Position numbers and translations under genes: made by a program. The notes below the pieces were generated by a model. That model did no database searches. It saw nothing but the letters and a program-made list of their open reading frames with translations, and was not told the DNA's origin. This document shows, piece by piece, positions 25,391-33,512 of a DNA stretch of 64,000 nt; within the stretch, counting starts at the first letter, position 1; every line of letters begins with the position of its first letter. The DNA is from Nibribacter ruber (GTDB lineage: Bacteria > Bacteroidota > Bacteroidia > Cytophagales > Hymenobacteraceae), in assembly GCF_009913235.1 (NCBI RefSeq), contig NZ_CP047897.1, positions 3,285,001-3,349,000 on the forward strand, read 5' to 3'.

Positions 25391-26959
25391 TTACTTCACT
25401 CTGGTGAACTCCAGCTCAGAGAAGTGGAAGTCTGGGTTGTGGGCGTCCAGTCTTAGTTCTGTCAAAGTACCGTCTGGCCCGGGCAGGAAGCGCACGTTGG
25501 TAGGCGTCAACAACGCGAAGTTGTTTTTCCAGGCGAGGTTGAAAATGTCCTGTTTCCAGAAGGAAAGCTCCCCGCCCAGGGCCGGTGCGTTGGCGAAAGA
25601 CAAGACCAGTTTGCCGTTCTGCAGGGCCACGGTGGCATTGCCGTACATGGGGCTGTAGAAGGTGCCGGTGTAGGCGCTCAGGTCGCGGGTGAGTTTGGCT
25701 TTGGTCGCTTTCTCTTTGGGCTGCCTGGCTTCTTCGGCTTTCTGGGTGGCGCGGTTTTTGGCGGCCATCTCCAGGTTAAACTGGCTCCAGTCGCGGCCGT
25801 TCTGTATGCCCAAAAACTGGTCAATGGTGTAGTTGGCAATGGGGGCCATGATACTGCTCATGCTGTTGGTGAGAATGACAATGCCCAGGTTTTCTTCGGG
25901 CACCAGCACGGTGCGGCTGTTCATGCCTTCATGCCCGCCGCCGTGCACCACAATCTTGCGGCCCTGGTAGTCATTGAGCATCCAACCCAAACCGGCACCA
26001 GAGAAATGCGTGCTGGGATTGAGGGTCTGCGCCTGGGCAGGAATGGGAGTAGAATTATGCAGCGTCCACATCATGTGAGAAGAAGCCTCAGAGAAAATAC
26101 GCTTGCCGTTGTAGCTACCTCTATTGAGTTGCAGCTTAAGCCAGCGGACGTCTTGGTTCACGCTGGTGAAGATGCCGGCGGCCGGGTTCCAGTTGTCCCA
26201 GGCCGTAAGCACGGTAGGCACGGGCTTGCCGCCTTCTTTTGCTGGGTTGGCGTGCGGCGTGGTCACGTTGGCAACCCCTTTGAGCTGGTTGATGCTGGTG
26301 TAGGTCTGGTTCATGCCCAGCGGTTGCAAGATTCGCTCCTGGATGAACTGCTCCCAGGTTTTGCCAGACACCGCCTCAATCACCTGGCCGGCTATGATGA
26401 AGCCAATGTTGGAATAGCCGTAGCCGTCTCTGAAGCCGTAGGTGGGTTGTAAGTACTTGGCACGCTCCACAATTTCTTTGCGGCTGAAGGTGGTATTGTA
26501 CCAAAGCAAGTCGCCGGAGTAGGTCTGGAAACCCATGCGGTGGCTTAACAAGTCTTTGATGTTGGCTTCCTTGGTCACGTATGGGTTATACAGCTGGAAG
26601 TAGGGCAGGTATTGAGTCACCTTGTCGTCCCACTTCAGCTTGCCTTCATCCACCAGAATGGCAATGGCGGCGGCGGTGTAGGCTTTGGTGTTGGAGGCAA
26701 TCCCGAAGATGGTGTTCACATCCACGGCGCCGCCTTTCTGCATGTCTTTCACGCCGTAGCCTTTGGCAAACACCACAGAATCATTCTTGACAATGGCGAT
26801 GGCCATGCCCGGCACGTTCCAGTCTTTGAGGGCCTTCTGGTAGTAAGCATCCAGCTTCTGGAGGTCTGCCTGCGCCTGCGCCCAGAACGGGGCAGTGATG
26901 AACAAGGCAGCCAGCAGCAGCTGTCTGCGGAAGAATCTTTGGGGTATGGAAAACATCAT
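25391..26959 (-). CDS. Class C beta-lactamase-type serine hydrolase with DUF3471
   Basis: 522-residue exported serine hydrolase. A signal peptide (about 1-30, ends AQAQA) precedes the beta-lactamase/esterase domain: SxxK motif in ASNTKAYTA (Ser near residue 88), the YxN motif in GYSNIGF, and the third motif HGGGHEG (in place of KTG). The last ~100 residues form a DUF3471 beta-sandwich (LSAYTGTFYSPMYG..LVLSFANAP). Such proteins are usually esterases, peptidases or D-aminopeptidases rather than antibiotic-resistance enzymes. The Lys-rich linker (KAEEARQPKEKATKAK) joins the two domains. Confidence 0.9.
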   Translation of the reverse strand: MMFSIPQRFFRRQLLLAALFITAPFWAQAQADLQKLDAYYQKALKDWNVPGMAIAIVKNDSVVFAKGYGVKDMQKGGAVDVNTIFGIASNTKAYTAAAIAILVDEGKLKWDDKVTQYLPYFQLYNPYVTKEANIKDLLSHRMGFQTYSGDLLWYNTTFSRKEIVERAKYLQPTYGFRDGYGYSNIGFIIAGQVIEAVSGKTWEQFIQERILQPLGMNQTYTSINQLKGVANVTTPHANPAKEGGKPVPTVLTAWDNWNPAAGIFTSVNQDVRWLKLQLNRGSYNGKRIFSEASSHMMWTLHNSTPIPAQAQTLNPSTHFSGAGLGWMLNDYQGRKIVVHGGGHEGMNSRTVLVPEENLGIVILTNSMSSIMAPIANYTIDQFLGIQNGRDWSQFNLEMAAKNRATQKAEEARQPKEKATKAKLTRDLSAYTGTFYSPMYGNATVALQNGKLVLSFANAPALGGELSFWKQDIFNLAWKNNFALLTPTNVRFLPGPDGTLTELRLDAHNPDFHFSELEFTRVK

Positions 26960-27059
26960 GGGTGCTGTGTATGATTTTACGGCAGGAAGTTACGTAAAAA
27001 GCGAGATGGTTTGAAACAAAGGGTCGCGCTGCCTTCAAAACAGTTTGGTGCAGAATTGC

Positions 27060-27067
27060 TACCTTTG
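27060..27067 (+). promoter_or_regulatory. -7 element TAccTTTG for ruvX
   Basis: Exact match to the Bacteroidota -7 consensus TAnnTTTG. The first base of the 38-bp element lies 1 bp after it, so transcription would begin inside the element. No good -33 TTTG at the normal spacing. Confidence 0.5.
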
Positions 27068-27068
27068 T

Positions 27069-27106
27069 CGTTTTCGGGCTATTTTCTGGAAAACAAGGCA
27101 AAAACG
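27069..27106. repeat. 38-bp palindromic element, copy 12
   Basis: Divergent gap. The palindrome extends 6 bp beyond each end (CTTTGT/ACAAAG). It lies between the -7 element and the ruvX ATG (7 bp after), making it the probable 5' leader. Confidence 0.9.
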
Positions 27107-27113
27107 ACAAAGC

Positions 27114-27533
27114 ATGGGGCGCATTCTGGCAATTGATTATGGAGTGAAGCGCGTGGGCCTGGCCGTGACAGATCCCCTGCAACTGATTGCCTCGGCGCTG
27201 GACACGGTGCACGCCCAGGACGTGCTGCCGTTTTTGCAGAGCTATGCGCAGAAGGAGGACGTGGATCTGTTTGTGGTGGGCATGCCCGTGCACCTGGACG
27301 GAAACGCCACCAACAACACCCAGCACGTGGTAGGGTTTGTGCGCAAGCTGGAAAAGTTGTTCCCCGGCAAACAAGTGGTCACCCATGATGAACGCTTTAC
27401 CTCTAGAATGGCGTTTAGAACCATGGTAGACCTGGGCCTGGGCAAGAAAGCCCGCGCCAACAAAGAAACTGTGGACAAGATAAGCGCCACCATTATTTTA
27501 CAGAGTTATTTAGAGAGCAGACAATACTTATGA
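27114..27533 (+). CDS. ruvX: Putative pre-16S rRNA nuclease / Holliday junction resolvase YqgF
   Basis: RNase H-fold nuclease of 139 residues that trims the 16S rRNA 5' end and may resolve Holliday junctions. Catalytic acids: Asp in ILAIDYGVKRVGLA (near residue 7), Glu in HDERFTSRMA and Asp in VDKISATIILQSYL. The start is the ATG of MGRILAIDYG; an earlier in-frame GTG would translate the 38-bp element. Overlaps def by 4 bp (ATGA), so the two genes are translationally coupled. Confidence 0.93.
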   Translation: MGRILAIDYGVKRVGLAVTDPLQLIASALDTVHAQDVLPFLQSYAQKEDVDLFVVGMPVHLDGNATNNTQHVVGFVRKLEKLFPGKQVVTHDERFTSRMAFRTMVDLGLGKKARANKETVDKISATIILQSYLESRQYL

Positions 27534-28096
27534 TCTATCCTATTGTTGCCTACGGCGACCCGGTTCTAAGAGCCAAAGCCAAAGACATAGCCACTGATTC
27601 TCCTGAACTGGCCAAGCTCATTGACGACATGTTTGAGACCATGTACCACGCCCACGGCGTTGGCCTGGCCGCCCCGCAGATTGGCAAGAGCGTGCGCCTG
27701 TTTGTGATTGACTCCACTCCGTTCATGGAAGATGAGGACAAGGCCAAAGGCGTGAAAAAAGCCTTCATCAACCCGGTCATTCTAGAGGAGTCTGGCGAGG
27801 AGTGGGGCTTTGACGAAGGCTGCCTAAGCATACCCGGCGTGCGCGAAGAAGTTTGGCGCCAGGAGTACGTCAAAATCCAGTACCAGGACCTGGACGGCAA
27901 GACCCATGTGGAGCAGTTTGATGACCTCACGGCCCGCGTCATCCAGCATGAGTACGACCACATTGAAGGCATCCTGTTCACCGACCACCTATCTGGTTTG
28001 AAGAAACGGTTGCTGAAAGGTAAGCTCACCAAAATCTCCAAAGGAGACGTAGACGCCGACTACCGCATGAAATTTGCCGGCATGAACAAACGGTAA
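27530..28096 (+). CDS. def: Peptide deformylase
   Basis: Removes the N-formyl group from new proteins. 188 residues with all three motifs: GVGLAAPQIG (near residue 44), EGCLSIPG with the metal Cys, and QHEYDHIEGILF with the two metal His and catalytic Glu. An insert of about 10 residues (TPFMEDEDKAKG) between motifs 1 and 2 is typical of Bacteroidota. Start overlaps the end of ruvX. A terminator hairpin follows. Confidence 0.97.
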   Translation: MIYPIVAYGDPVLRAKAKDIATDSPELAKLIDDMFETMYHAHGVGLAAPQIGKSVRLFVIDSTPFMEDEDKAKGVKKAFINPVILEESGEEWGFDEGCLSIPGVREEVWRQEYVKIQYQDLDGKTHVEQFDDLTARVIQHEYDHIEGILFTDHLSGLKKRLLKGKLTKISKGDVDADYRMKFAGMNKR

Positions 28097-28113
28097 GCGT
28101 TTTATAGATATTG

Positions 28114-28149
28114 AAAAGCCTCACTTGTGTAGAACAAGCGAGGCTTTTT
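28114..28149 (+). terminator. Terminator of ruvX-def operon
   Basis: Stem AAAAGCCTC..GAGGCTTTTT with inner ACTTGT/ACAAGC pairing; U-rich end. The next base begins copy 13 of the 38-bp element. Confidence 0.85.
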
Positions 28150-28187
28150 CGTTTTTGGGCTGTTTTGGCGAAAAGAGGCAGAAAACG
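28150..28187. repeat. 38-bp palindromic element, copy 13
   Basis: Directly abuts the def terminator; convergent gap. Inner hexamers GGGCTG/GAGGCA, right arm GAAAACG (one change). Confidence 0.85.
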
Positions 28188-28205
28188 ATCCATCTGCCAT
28201 GGTTA

Positions 28206-29027
28206 TTAATTGAAAATAAGCTTCTTATACATGAAGTCTTTCGAGCTCTTTTTCTCATACATATTTGGATAGTCAGGGCTTTTCATGCTAATAATTTTGA
28301 TGATGGCTGTTCGGTCATTCTGCCACGTACAATCAAGGGGATACCACTCAAATTGGTCAAACTCATATATTTTCTTAATTAAAGAAGCATCAGGTTTGAT
28401 TTCCCATATTTGGAAACCAATAGGCTCATCGCCCATTCCACCAGCGGCGTTTATGTTGATCAAATAAGTGCCATCCGGGGAGAGGCTAGGCCTGCCGCCA
28501 ATTTGGGTTATCTTTCCAGATTTCTTGTTAATTAAAAGGCATTTATAATCCTCATATAAGTGATTCTCAATCAAATATTGGTTGATTTTTGGAAACTGGC
28601 CCAAGTACGTGTATCTCCGGAAGTCTGAGTTGTCAAAAATGTCAGCTAAGGTATCTTTCAGTACTACTTCCTTGGTTGATGCATTAGATAAGGACAGATG
28701 AAGTTGGTTGTTGTTTTTTCTGATTTTTAGCGTGTCCTGAATTAAATCAGAGCCGCGTTCTTTCTTAGCCTTGTTGAACTCAGTTTCCGAGGCATCCTCC
28801 ACTTTAAACAAGTCAGTAGAAGCAATGGAGATGTTTATTGAATCCTGCTAAGCAGGCAGCTTCCGTTGTAGAGATGACGAAGTACTTAGCGTGTCTGATG
28901 CAGTACTCATCGTGTCTGAGGAAGTAGACTGAATTCTTGTTAGATTATCTTGGGCACTTTCCTGCGGCTCTTTGTTTTGACAGGAAATAAGTACAAATAA
29001 AAGAATAACGCTGTAGAGGCTTCTCAT
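28206..29027 (-). pseudogene. Putative lipoprotein gene interrupted by an in-frame amber codon
   Basis: The N-terminal part (29027 to 28851) begins MRSLYSVILLFVLISC, a lipoprotein signal, followed by a Ser/Thr-rich linker. A TAG at 28850-28848 stops it after 59 residues. The same frame continues without break for 213 more codons (QDSINISIASTDLFKVEDA onward) to a normal TAA, with sensible hydrophilic beta-rich sequence (PSLSPDGTYLININAAGGMG, a WD40/TolB-like blade). The continuity argues for one 273-codon gene with a single nonsense change. The 3' part could restart from a TTG at 28811 but would lack a signal. Family not recognised. Confidence 0.65.
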
Positions 29028-29059
29028 AAGTTTTGTAAGGGAATGTTTAGTAATAGATA

Positions 29060-29419
29060 CTACCTCCCATGAAACGTCAGCCTGTTGCCAAACGGGTCTA
29101 TCACTTCCATGCAAAGGGTATTGCCGCCATGGGTGGTGGCCTCTAAGGATGGTCGGTTGAATTTGTAGGGCTTGGCCAGCAGTTGGTTGTGGTACTCCTT
29201 CAGGTCTTTGAAAAGCGTAATGTAGGCCCGGGCGCCGGGGGTGCAGTCGCCGTGGTGCTCTGTGAGGTGCAGGTGCAGGTCTTGGAGAGAGAGTTGCAAA
29301 TAGTGCGGTGCATTGTCGGGTTTGTCTTCCCAGTCAATTTTGAAACCCAGCCACGTCACATAGAATTCAAGGGCCTTGTCATAATCAAAAATCCGGAAGA
29401 TGGGAATGATGGAAGCCAT
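29060..29419 (-). CDS. VOC (glyoxalase/bleomycin-resistance) family protein
   Basis: 119-residue cytoplasmic protein of the vicinal-oxygen-chelate fold. From the ATG giving MASIIPIFRIFDYDKALEFYV; a longer frame upstream has no homology sense. Pattern: strand PIFRIFD, helix KALEFYVTWLGFKIDW, HLHLTEHHGD, a second half with YHNQLLAKPY and a C-terminal EVIDPFGNRLTFHG that supplies the metal Glu. Close to the BLMA-like ligand binders that sequester bleomycin-type drugs; the actual ligand is not known. Confidence 0.85.
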   Translation of the reverse strand: MASIIPIFRIFDYDKALEFYVTWLGFKIDWEDKPDNAPHYLQLSLQDLHLHLTEHHGDCTPGARAYITLFKDLKEYHNQLLAKPYKFNRPSLEATTHGGNTLCMEVIDPFGNRLTFHGR

Positions 29420-29508
29420 GGTGGAAATGGGTAAGGTGAGCAGAGTATGATCCAAGATAAGCAGCTTTTTCAGGAATAACCCAACGGTTGGTCTTCGTAT
29501 ATACCTGC

Positions 29509-30459
29509 ATGCGAAGAATCCTGTTACTCTTCTCTTTTCTCCTGGCGTGCGCCGCGTCTGCGGGTGGCTGGGGCTTTTACGCACACCAGCGCATTAACCG
29601 GCAGGCCGTGTTCACGTTGCCGCCTGAGATGATTGGCTTCTACAAACAGCACGTGGCCTACATCACAGAACAAGCGGTAGCCCCAGACAAGCGCCGCTAC
29701 GCCGTACCCGAGGAAGGGGCCCGCCACTTCATAGACCTGGATGTGTACGGTGACAGCGCCGCCTACAAGCTTCCCCGCCGCTGGGAGGACGCCGTCTCGC
29801 AATTCACGCTAGACACCCTGCAACGGCATGGCATTGTGCCCTGGCATATCAACTTCATGCAGTACCAACTCACCGAGGCCTTCAAACAGCATGACGTGCA
29901 ACGCATTTTAAGAGTATCTGCAGAACTGGGCCATTACGTAGCCGATGCCTGCGTGCCCTTGCACACCACCAAGAACTACAACGGCCAGTTCACCAACCAG
30001 CGCGGCATTCACGGCCTCTGGGAAAGCCGCCTCCCCGAACTCTGGAGCCTAGACTATGATTTCTTTCTGGGACCACCACAACTCTTGAAAAACCCCAGTC
30101 GCACCGCCTGGGACATTGTGGCCCGCTCCAATACCGCCCTGGACTCAGTCTTCACCTTTGAACGGCAAGTGACCCAACATTTACCTGAGGACAAGAAATA
30201 CAGCCTGGAGGAACGTGGCACCACCACCGTCAAAGTCTATTCAAGAGAGTTCAGCAAGGAATACCACCAAGCCCTGCAAGGCCAGGTAGAGCGGCAGATG
30301 CGGCTGGCCACGCACCTGGTGGCCAGCTTCTGGTACACCGCTTGGGTGAACGCCGGCCAACCCAACCTCAAGAACCTACAACCCCTCACCCCAGAACAAC
30401 GCCAGCAACTAGAGGCAGACAAAGTCACCTTCCAAACCGGAGAGCATGACGACCGATGA
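29509..30459 (+). CDS. Zinc-dependent phospholipase C-like / S1-P1 nuclease-like secreted protein
   Basis: 316 residues. Start at the ATG giving MRRILLLFSFLLACAASAGG; after cleavage the mature N-terminus places W and H residues (GGWGFYAHQRIN) as zinc ligands, as in phospholipase C and S1/P1 nucleases. Further ligands: HFIDLD, then GHYVADACVPLHT (HxxxD then H) and HGLWES. All helices, no cysteine pattern. Whether it cleaves phospholipids or nucleotides cannot be told; most Bacteroidota members are annotated only by fold. Divergent from the VOC gene. Confidence 0.85.
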   Translation: MRRILLLFSFLLACAASAGGWGFYAHQRINRQAVFTLPPEMIGFYKQHVAYITEQAVAPDKRRYAVPEEGARHFIDLDVYGDSAAYKLPRRWEDAVSQFTLDTLQRHGIVPWHINFMQYQLTEAFKQHDVQRILRVSAELGHYVADACVPLHTTKNYNGQFTNQRGIHGLWESRLPELWSLDYDFFLGPPQLLKNPSRTAWDIVARSNTALDSVFTFERQVTQHLPEDKKYSLEERGTTTVKVYSREFSKEYHQALQGQVERQMRLATHLVASFWYTAWVNAGQPNLKNLQPLTPEQRQQLEADKVTFQTGEHDDR

Positions 30460-30510
30460 TCTGCAAAAGCTTTAGGAGCGGCAAGACAAAAGAATTGATC
30501 GATGTTTAAC

Positions 30511-30545
30511 GCATATCTTTCCCCTTTGAAAGGGGTAGGGAGATG
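30511..30545 (+). repeat. CCCCTTTGAGGGG-type dispersed element, copy B
   Basis: TTTCCCCTTTGAAAGGGG followed by TAGGGAGATG; short version lacking the GTGTTTA end. Confidence 0.6.
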
Positions 30546-30601
30546 ACAACGCAGGCCGGATAATTACAGCAGTAGAGATTTGCGCACTTTTTTTTCGGTA
30601 C

Positions 30602-30663
30602 CCGCGAGGTTAGTCTGGAGACTAACCAGCACCCCTAGTCACGGGTCCAGAGACTCGCGCTAG
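30602..30663. repeat. Nested palindrome cluster of the AGTCT type
   Basis: Perfect hairpin GGTTAGTCT-GG-AGACTAACC (30608-30627) enclosed by CGCGAG (30603) and CTCGCG (30654). The tail AGACTCGCGCTA is shared with the cluster at 56.1 kb. Confidence 0.75.
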
Positions 30664-30705
30664 ATTATAATGCCCATCTCCGTCGGAGCGGGTTAGGTGA
30701 GGCTA

Positions 30706-30743
30706 CGTTTTTAGCTTGTTTCCCAGAAAACAGACCAAAAACG
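30706..30743. repeat. 38-bp palindromic element, copy 14
   Basis: Between same-direction genes. Inner hexamers AGCTTG/CAGACC, poorly paired. Confidence 0.9.
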
Positions 30744-30882
30744 GCAGGCAACTCAAACGGCAGAAATGGGTCTCTTGCAAAAGACCTGCGCAAGTTTGGG
30801 GCATCTATTTCCATAATCAGTAGAAAGTGCTTTACTTTAGAAAAGAATGCTGCCAGAGAAAAAGCAGCTTTACATCTTGAAT

Positions 30883-31560
30883 ATGACTTTAGGGAAAAAA
30901 AATGGCCACAGGCTGTATAGATGGGTATTGGTAGGAGGACTGGCACTGGCCAGTTGCACGCCGCAGACCAAAGAAGACGAGGCTGTAACCACCACCGCAG
31001 AAGCCCCGGCGGCGCAGCCCTCCAATGGCATAGATGATGCGCCCTTTGCCATCACCGTGCCCCAGGGCTTTGATGTGAAAAGCTTGAACCTTCCTGAAGA
31101 CGATACCAAAAATCCTTTGAAGCAGGTGGAGCGTCTTTCCATGGCGCACGTGGTGCAAGACCCCTGGACCAAGCTAGACCGCCAGTACAGAGAATTGCTG
31201 TTAGTGCAGGAAGACGAGCCCTACCATTTCATTCTGCAGCAGCAGGCGGCCAACGTCATGTTGCGCAACCATCTGTTCGGGCATTATTACCAGGACCCAA
31301 ACAACCCGCAGTTGCAAGAGGCCATTGGCTTTTACACCCGTCAGTTGCTGCAAGCCAAGTCTGAAGACGCAGAACTGGTGTACAAATGCCTGAGAGCCCT
31401 AAAGGATTCCTGGCCCAATGAGCAGATCAAGCAAGTGGCCATGGCTACGGCGGCCCGGGTGCAGGCCCGGCCCATTACGTCGGTGGCAGATACTACGGGG
31501 AGGGCCAAGTACAAGCTGACGTATGGCAAGGCGCTGACCAAGATGGCTGAGAAACTATAG
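30883..31560 (+). CDS. Putative lipoprotein of unknown function
   Basis: 225 residues from the ATG giving MTLGKKNGHRLYRWVLVGGLALASC, with lipobox LASC; an in-frame ATG 12 codons earlier is less likely. A Thr/Ala/Pro linker follows, then a helical domain (KNPLKQVERLSMAHVVQDPWTKLDR split by turns, LLVQEDEPYHFILQQQAANVMLRNHL) resembling a repeat-helix bundle. No catalytic motif. It precedes the S41 protease gene by 143 bp, so the pair may be co-transcribed. Family not recognised. Confidence 0.7.
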   Translation: MTLGKKNGHRLYRWVLVGGLALASCTPQTKEDEAVTTTAEAPAAQPSNGIDDAPFAITVPQGFDVKSLNLPEDDTKNPLKQVERLSMAHVVQDPWTKLDRQYRELLLVQEDEPYHFILQQQAANVMLRNHLFGHYYQDPNNPQLQEAIGFYTRQLLQAKSEDAELVYKCLRALKDSWPNEQIKQVAMATAARVQARPITSVADTTGRAKYKLTYGKALTKMAEKL

Positions 31561-31703
31561 GCCTGCCACCCGGCCAGACGCAACTTTCAAGCGGCGAATA
31601 TTGTAGTATGAAGGAAGGGGCCGGCGATCTGTGCCTTTCTGCTGGAGGAGCAATTGTATTTGCGCCTGAACATTGCCATCCTTTACCTGTTTTACCAGAT
31701 ACC

Positions 31704-33341
31704 ATGGGAGAGAAAATCAAGAATTCCACGTTTCAGATACGGTTACCGCTCTTTTTGGGCCTGGCGGTAGCGTTGGGGGTGTTGCTGGGGGCTACGGTCT
31801 TCAGGCCCAGCGCCAGTAATCCAGAGGGCACGGCCCGCGGCTACCTCAAGTTCAGGGAAATCCTCAGCTACATTGACCGCGAATACGTGGACACCGTCAA
31901 CACCGAGGAACTGTCTGAGTACGCCATCTCTCAGATGCTGGAAAAGCTGGACCCGCACTCGTCCTACATTCCAGCCAAAGAACTGAGCCTGGCCAAATCT
32001 TATCTGGAAAGCGATTTTGACGGCATTGGCGTGGAGTTCAACATCTTCAGAGATACGTTGTATGTGATTGCGCCCATGAGCGGAGGCCCTTCGGAACAAG
32101 TAGGGATTCAGGCGGGGGACAAGATCATCAAGGTAGACAATGAGTCCATGACCGGCGGAAACCTCACCACAGAAAAGGTCTTCGCCAAACTGCGCGGTCC
32201 GCGCAACTCCAAGGTAAACCTGACCGTTCTGCGCCGCGGCGAAAAGAAGCCGATTGCCTTTACCGTAACGCGGCGCAAGATTCCGTCGGTGTCAGTAGAC
32301 GTGGGGTACATGGTGGACGACCAAACCGGGTATATTAAGGTGAGCCGCTTCTCTAACGGCACGTATGAAGAGTTCAAGCAGCAGCTCACCAAGCTCAAGA
32401 AACAAGGCATGAAGCGCCTGGTGCTGGATTTAAGAGACAACCCCGGCGGCTATTTAGACCACGCCACCCGCATGGCCGATGAATTTATTTCTGGTAGTAA
32501 AAAGCTGGTGTACACAGACGGCAAAGGCTCTAAATATGATGCTGACTACTATGCCCGCGCCAAAGGCGATTTTGAAAACGGTGACCTGGTAGTGTTGGTG
32601 AACGAAGGCAGCGCGAGCGCTTCTGAGATTCTGGCCGGGGCCTTGCAAGACCATGACCGGGCATTGATTGTGGGCAGACGTTCCTTTGGGAAAGGCCTGG
32701 TGCAGGTACCCATTTCCTTGTCAGACGGCGGGGAACTGCGCCTGACCATCTCCAGGTACTATACGCCTAGCGGCCGTTCCATCCAGAAACCGTACAGCCC
32801 CGAAACCTCAGAAGAATATGACAATGAGCTGGAGGAGCGCTACAAGCACGGCGAGTTCTTCAGCCAGGATAGCATCAAGTTCAATGACTCGCTTAAGTAC
32901 AAGACAGACAATGGCCGGGTAGTGTACGGCGGCGGCGGCATCATGCCAGACGTGTTTGTGCCCAGAGACACCATGGAGTACACCAACCTGCTGGTAGAGC
33001 TGTACCGCAAAAACGTGCTGCGCGAATATGCCTTGTCTTACTACAGAGACCACAAGAAGGAGCTGGAGAAAATGCCGTTCCCGCAGTTTAAAGCCTCTTT
33101 CAACGTGACAGACGCCATGGTGCAGGGCATGCTCAAAGATGCTGGGCTGGCCGGGGTGAAGGCAAACCAACAGGAGCTGAAGCGCTCTGACAGAATCATC
33201 AGAAACAACATCAAGGCCTTTGTGGCCAGGAGCATTTACCAGTCTGAAGGCTTCTACCCGGTGCTCAATGAGCTGGACAAAGATTTCCAGAAGGCCCTGA
33301 GTTCCTTTGGGCAGGCCAGGCAGATTAGTCTGGGCAAATAA
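31704..33341 (+). CDS. S41 family C-terminal processing peptidase
   Basis: Periplasmic serine protease (CtpA/Prc-like), 545 residues from MGEKIKNSTFQIRLPLF, which begins with an uncleaved or signal-type membrane anchor (about 12-32). An N-terminal helical region (SYIDREYVDTVNTEELSEYA) precedes the PDZ domain (about 95-190; GIQAGDKIIKVDNE). The catalytic domain has LRDNPGGYLDHA, the nucleophile Ser in VNEGSASASEIL and the general-base Lys in GRRSFGKGLVQ. It trims C-termini of exported proteins. A good terminator follows. Confidence 0.92.
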   Translation: MGEKIKNSTFQIRLPLFLGLAVALGVLLGATVFRPSASNPEGTARGYLKFREILSYIDREYVDTVNTEELSEYAISQMLEKLDPHSSYIPAKELSLAKSYLESDFDGIGVEFNIFRDTLYVIAPMSGGPSEQVGIQAGDKIIKVDNESMTGGNLTTEKVFAKLRGPRNSKVNLTVLRRGEKKPIAFTVTRRKIPSVSVDVGYMVDDQTGYIKVSRFSNGTYEEFKQQLTKLKKQGMKRLVLDLRDNPGGYLDHATRMADEFISGSKKLVYTDGKGSKYDADYYARAKGDFENGDLVVLVNEGSASASEILAGALQDHDRALIVGRRSFGKGLVQVPISLSDGGELRLTISRYYTPSGRSIQKPYSPETSEEYDNELEERYKHGEFFSQDSIKFNDSLKYKTDNGRVVYGGGGIMPDVFVPRDTMEYTNLLVELYRKNVLREYALSYYRDHKKELEKMPFPQFKASFNVTDAMVQGMLKDAGLAGVKANQQELKRSDRIIRNNIKAFVARSIYQSEGFYPVLNELDKDFQKALSSFGQARQISLGK

Positions 33342-33347
33342 GCCAGA

Positions 33348-33384
33348 AAGCGCAGCAGGATGTACATTCTGCTGCGCTTTTTTT
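33348..33384 (+). terminator. Terminator of S41 protease gene
   Basis: Stem AAAGCGCAGCAG (33348-33359) with CTGCTGCGCTTT (33369-33380), then a run of Ts. Confidence 0.9.
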
Positions 33385-33412
33385 GTTTCTTTACTGTTCA
33401 GGCGCCCTCGGT

Positions 33413-33450
33413 CGTTTTTTGCCTGTTTCCTGGAAATCAAGCCAAAAACG
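33413..33450. repeat. 38-bp palindromic element, copy 15
   Basis: 63 bp before the homogentisate dioxygenase start, downstream of a canonical terminator. Inner hexamers TGCCTG/CAAGCC. Confidence 0.9.
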
Positions 33451-33512
33451 GAGCGCTTCAGAAGCCAGCTTCATTCACTCAATCCATCCATCACTCAATC
33501 ACTCATTTAGTA

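Larger units (their letters stand above)
30460..30882. other. 423-bp intergenic gap with three repeat types
   Basis: Holds a CCCCTTTGAAAGGGG element, a GAGTCT-type palindrome cluster and copy 14 of the 38-bp element. No gene-like frame. Confidence 0.6.
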
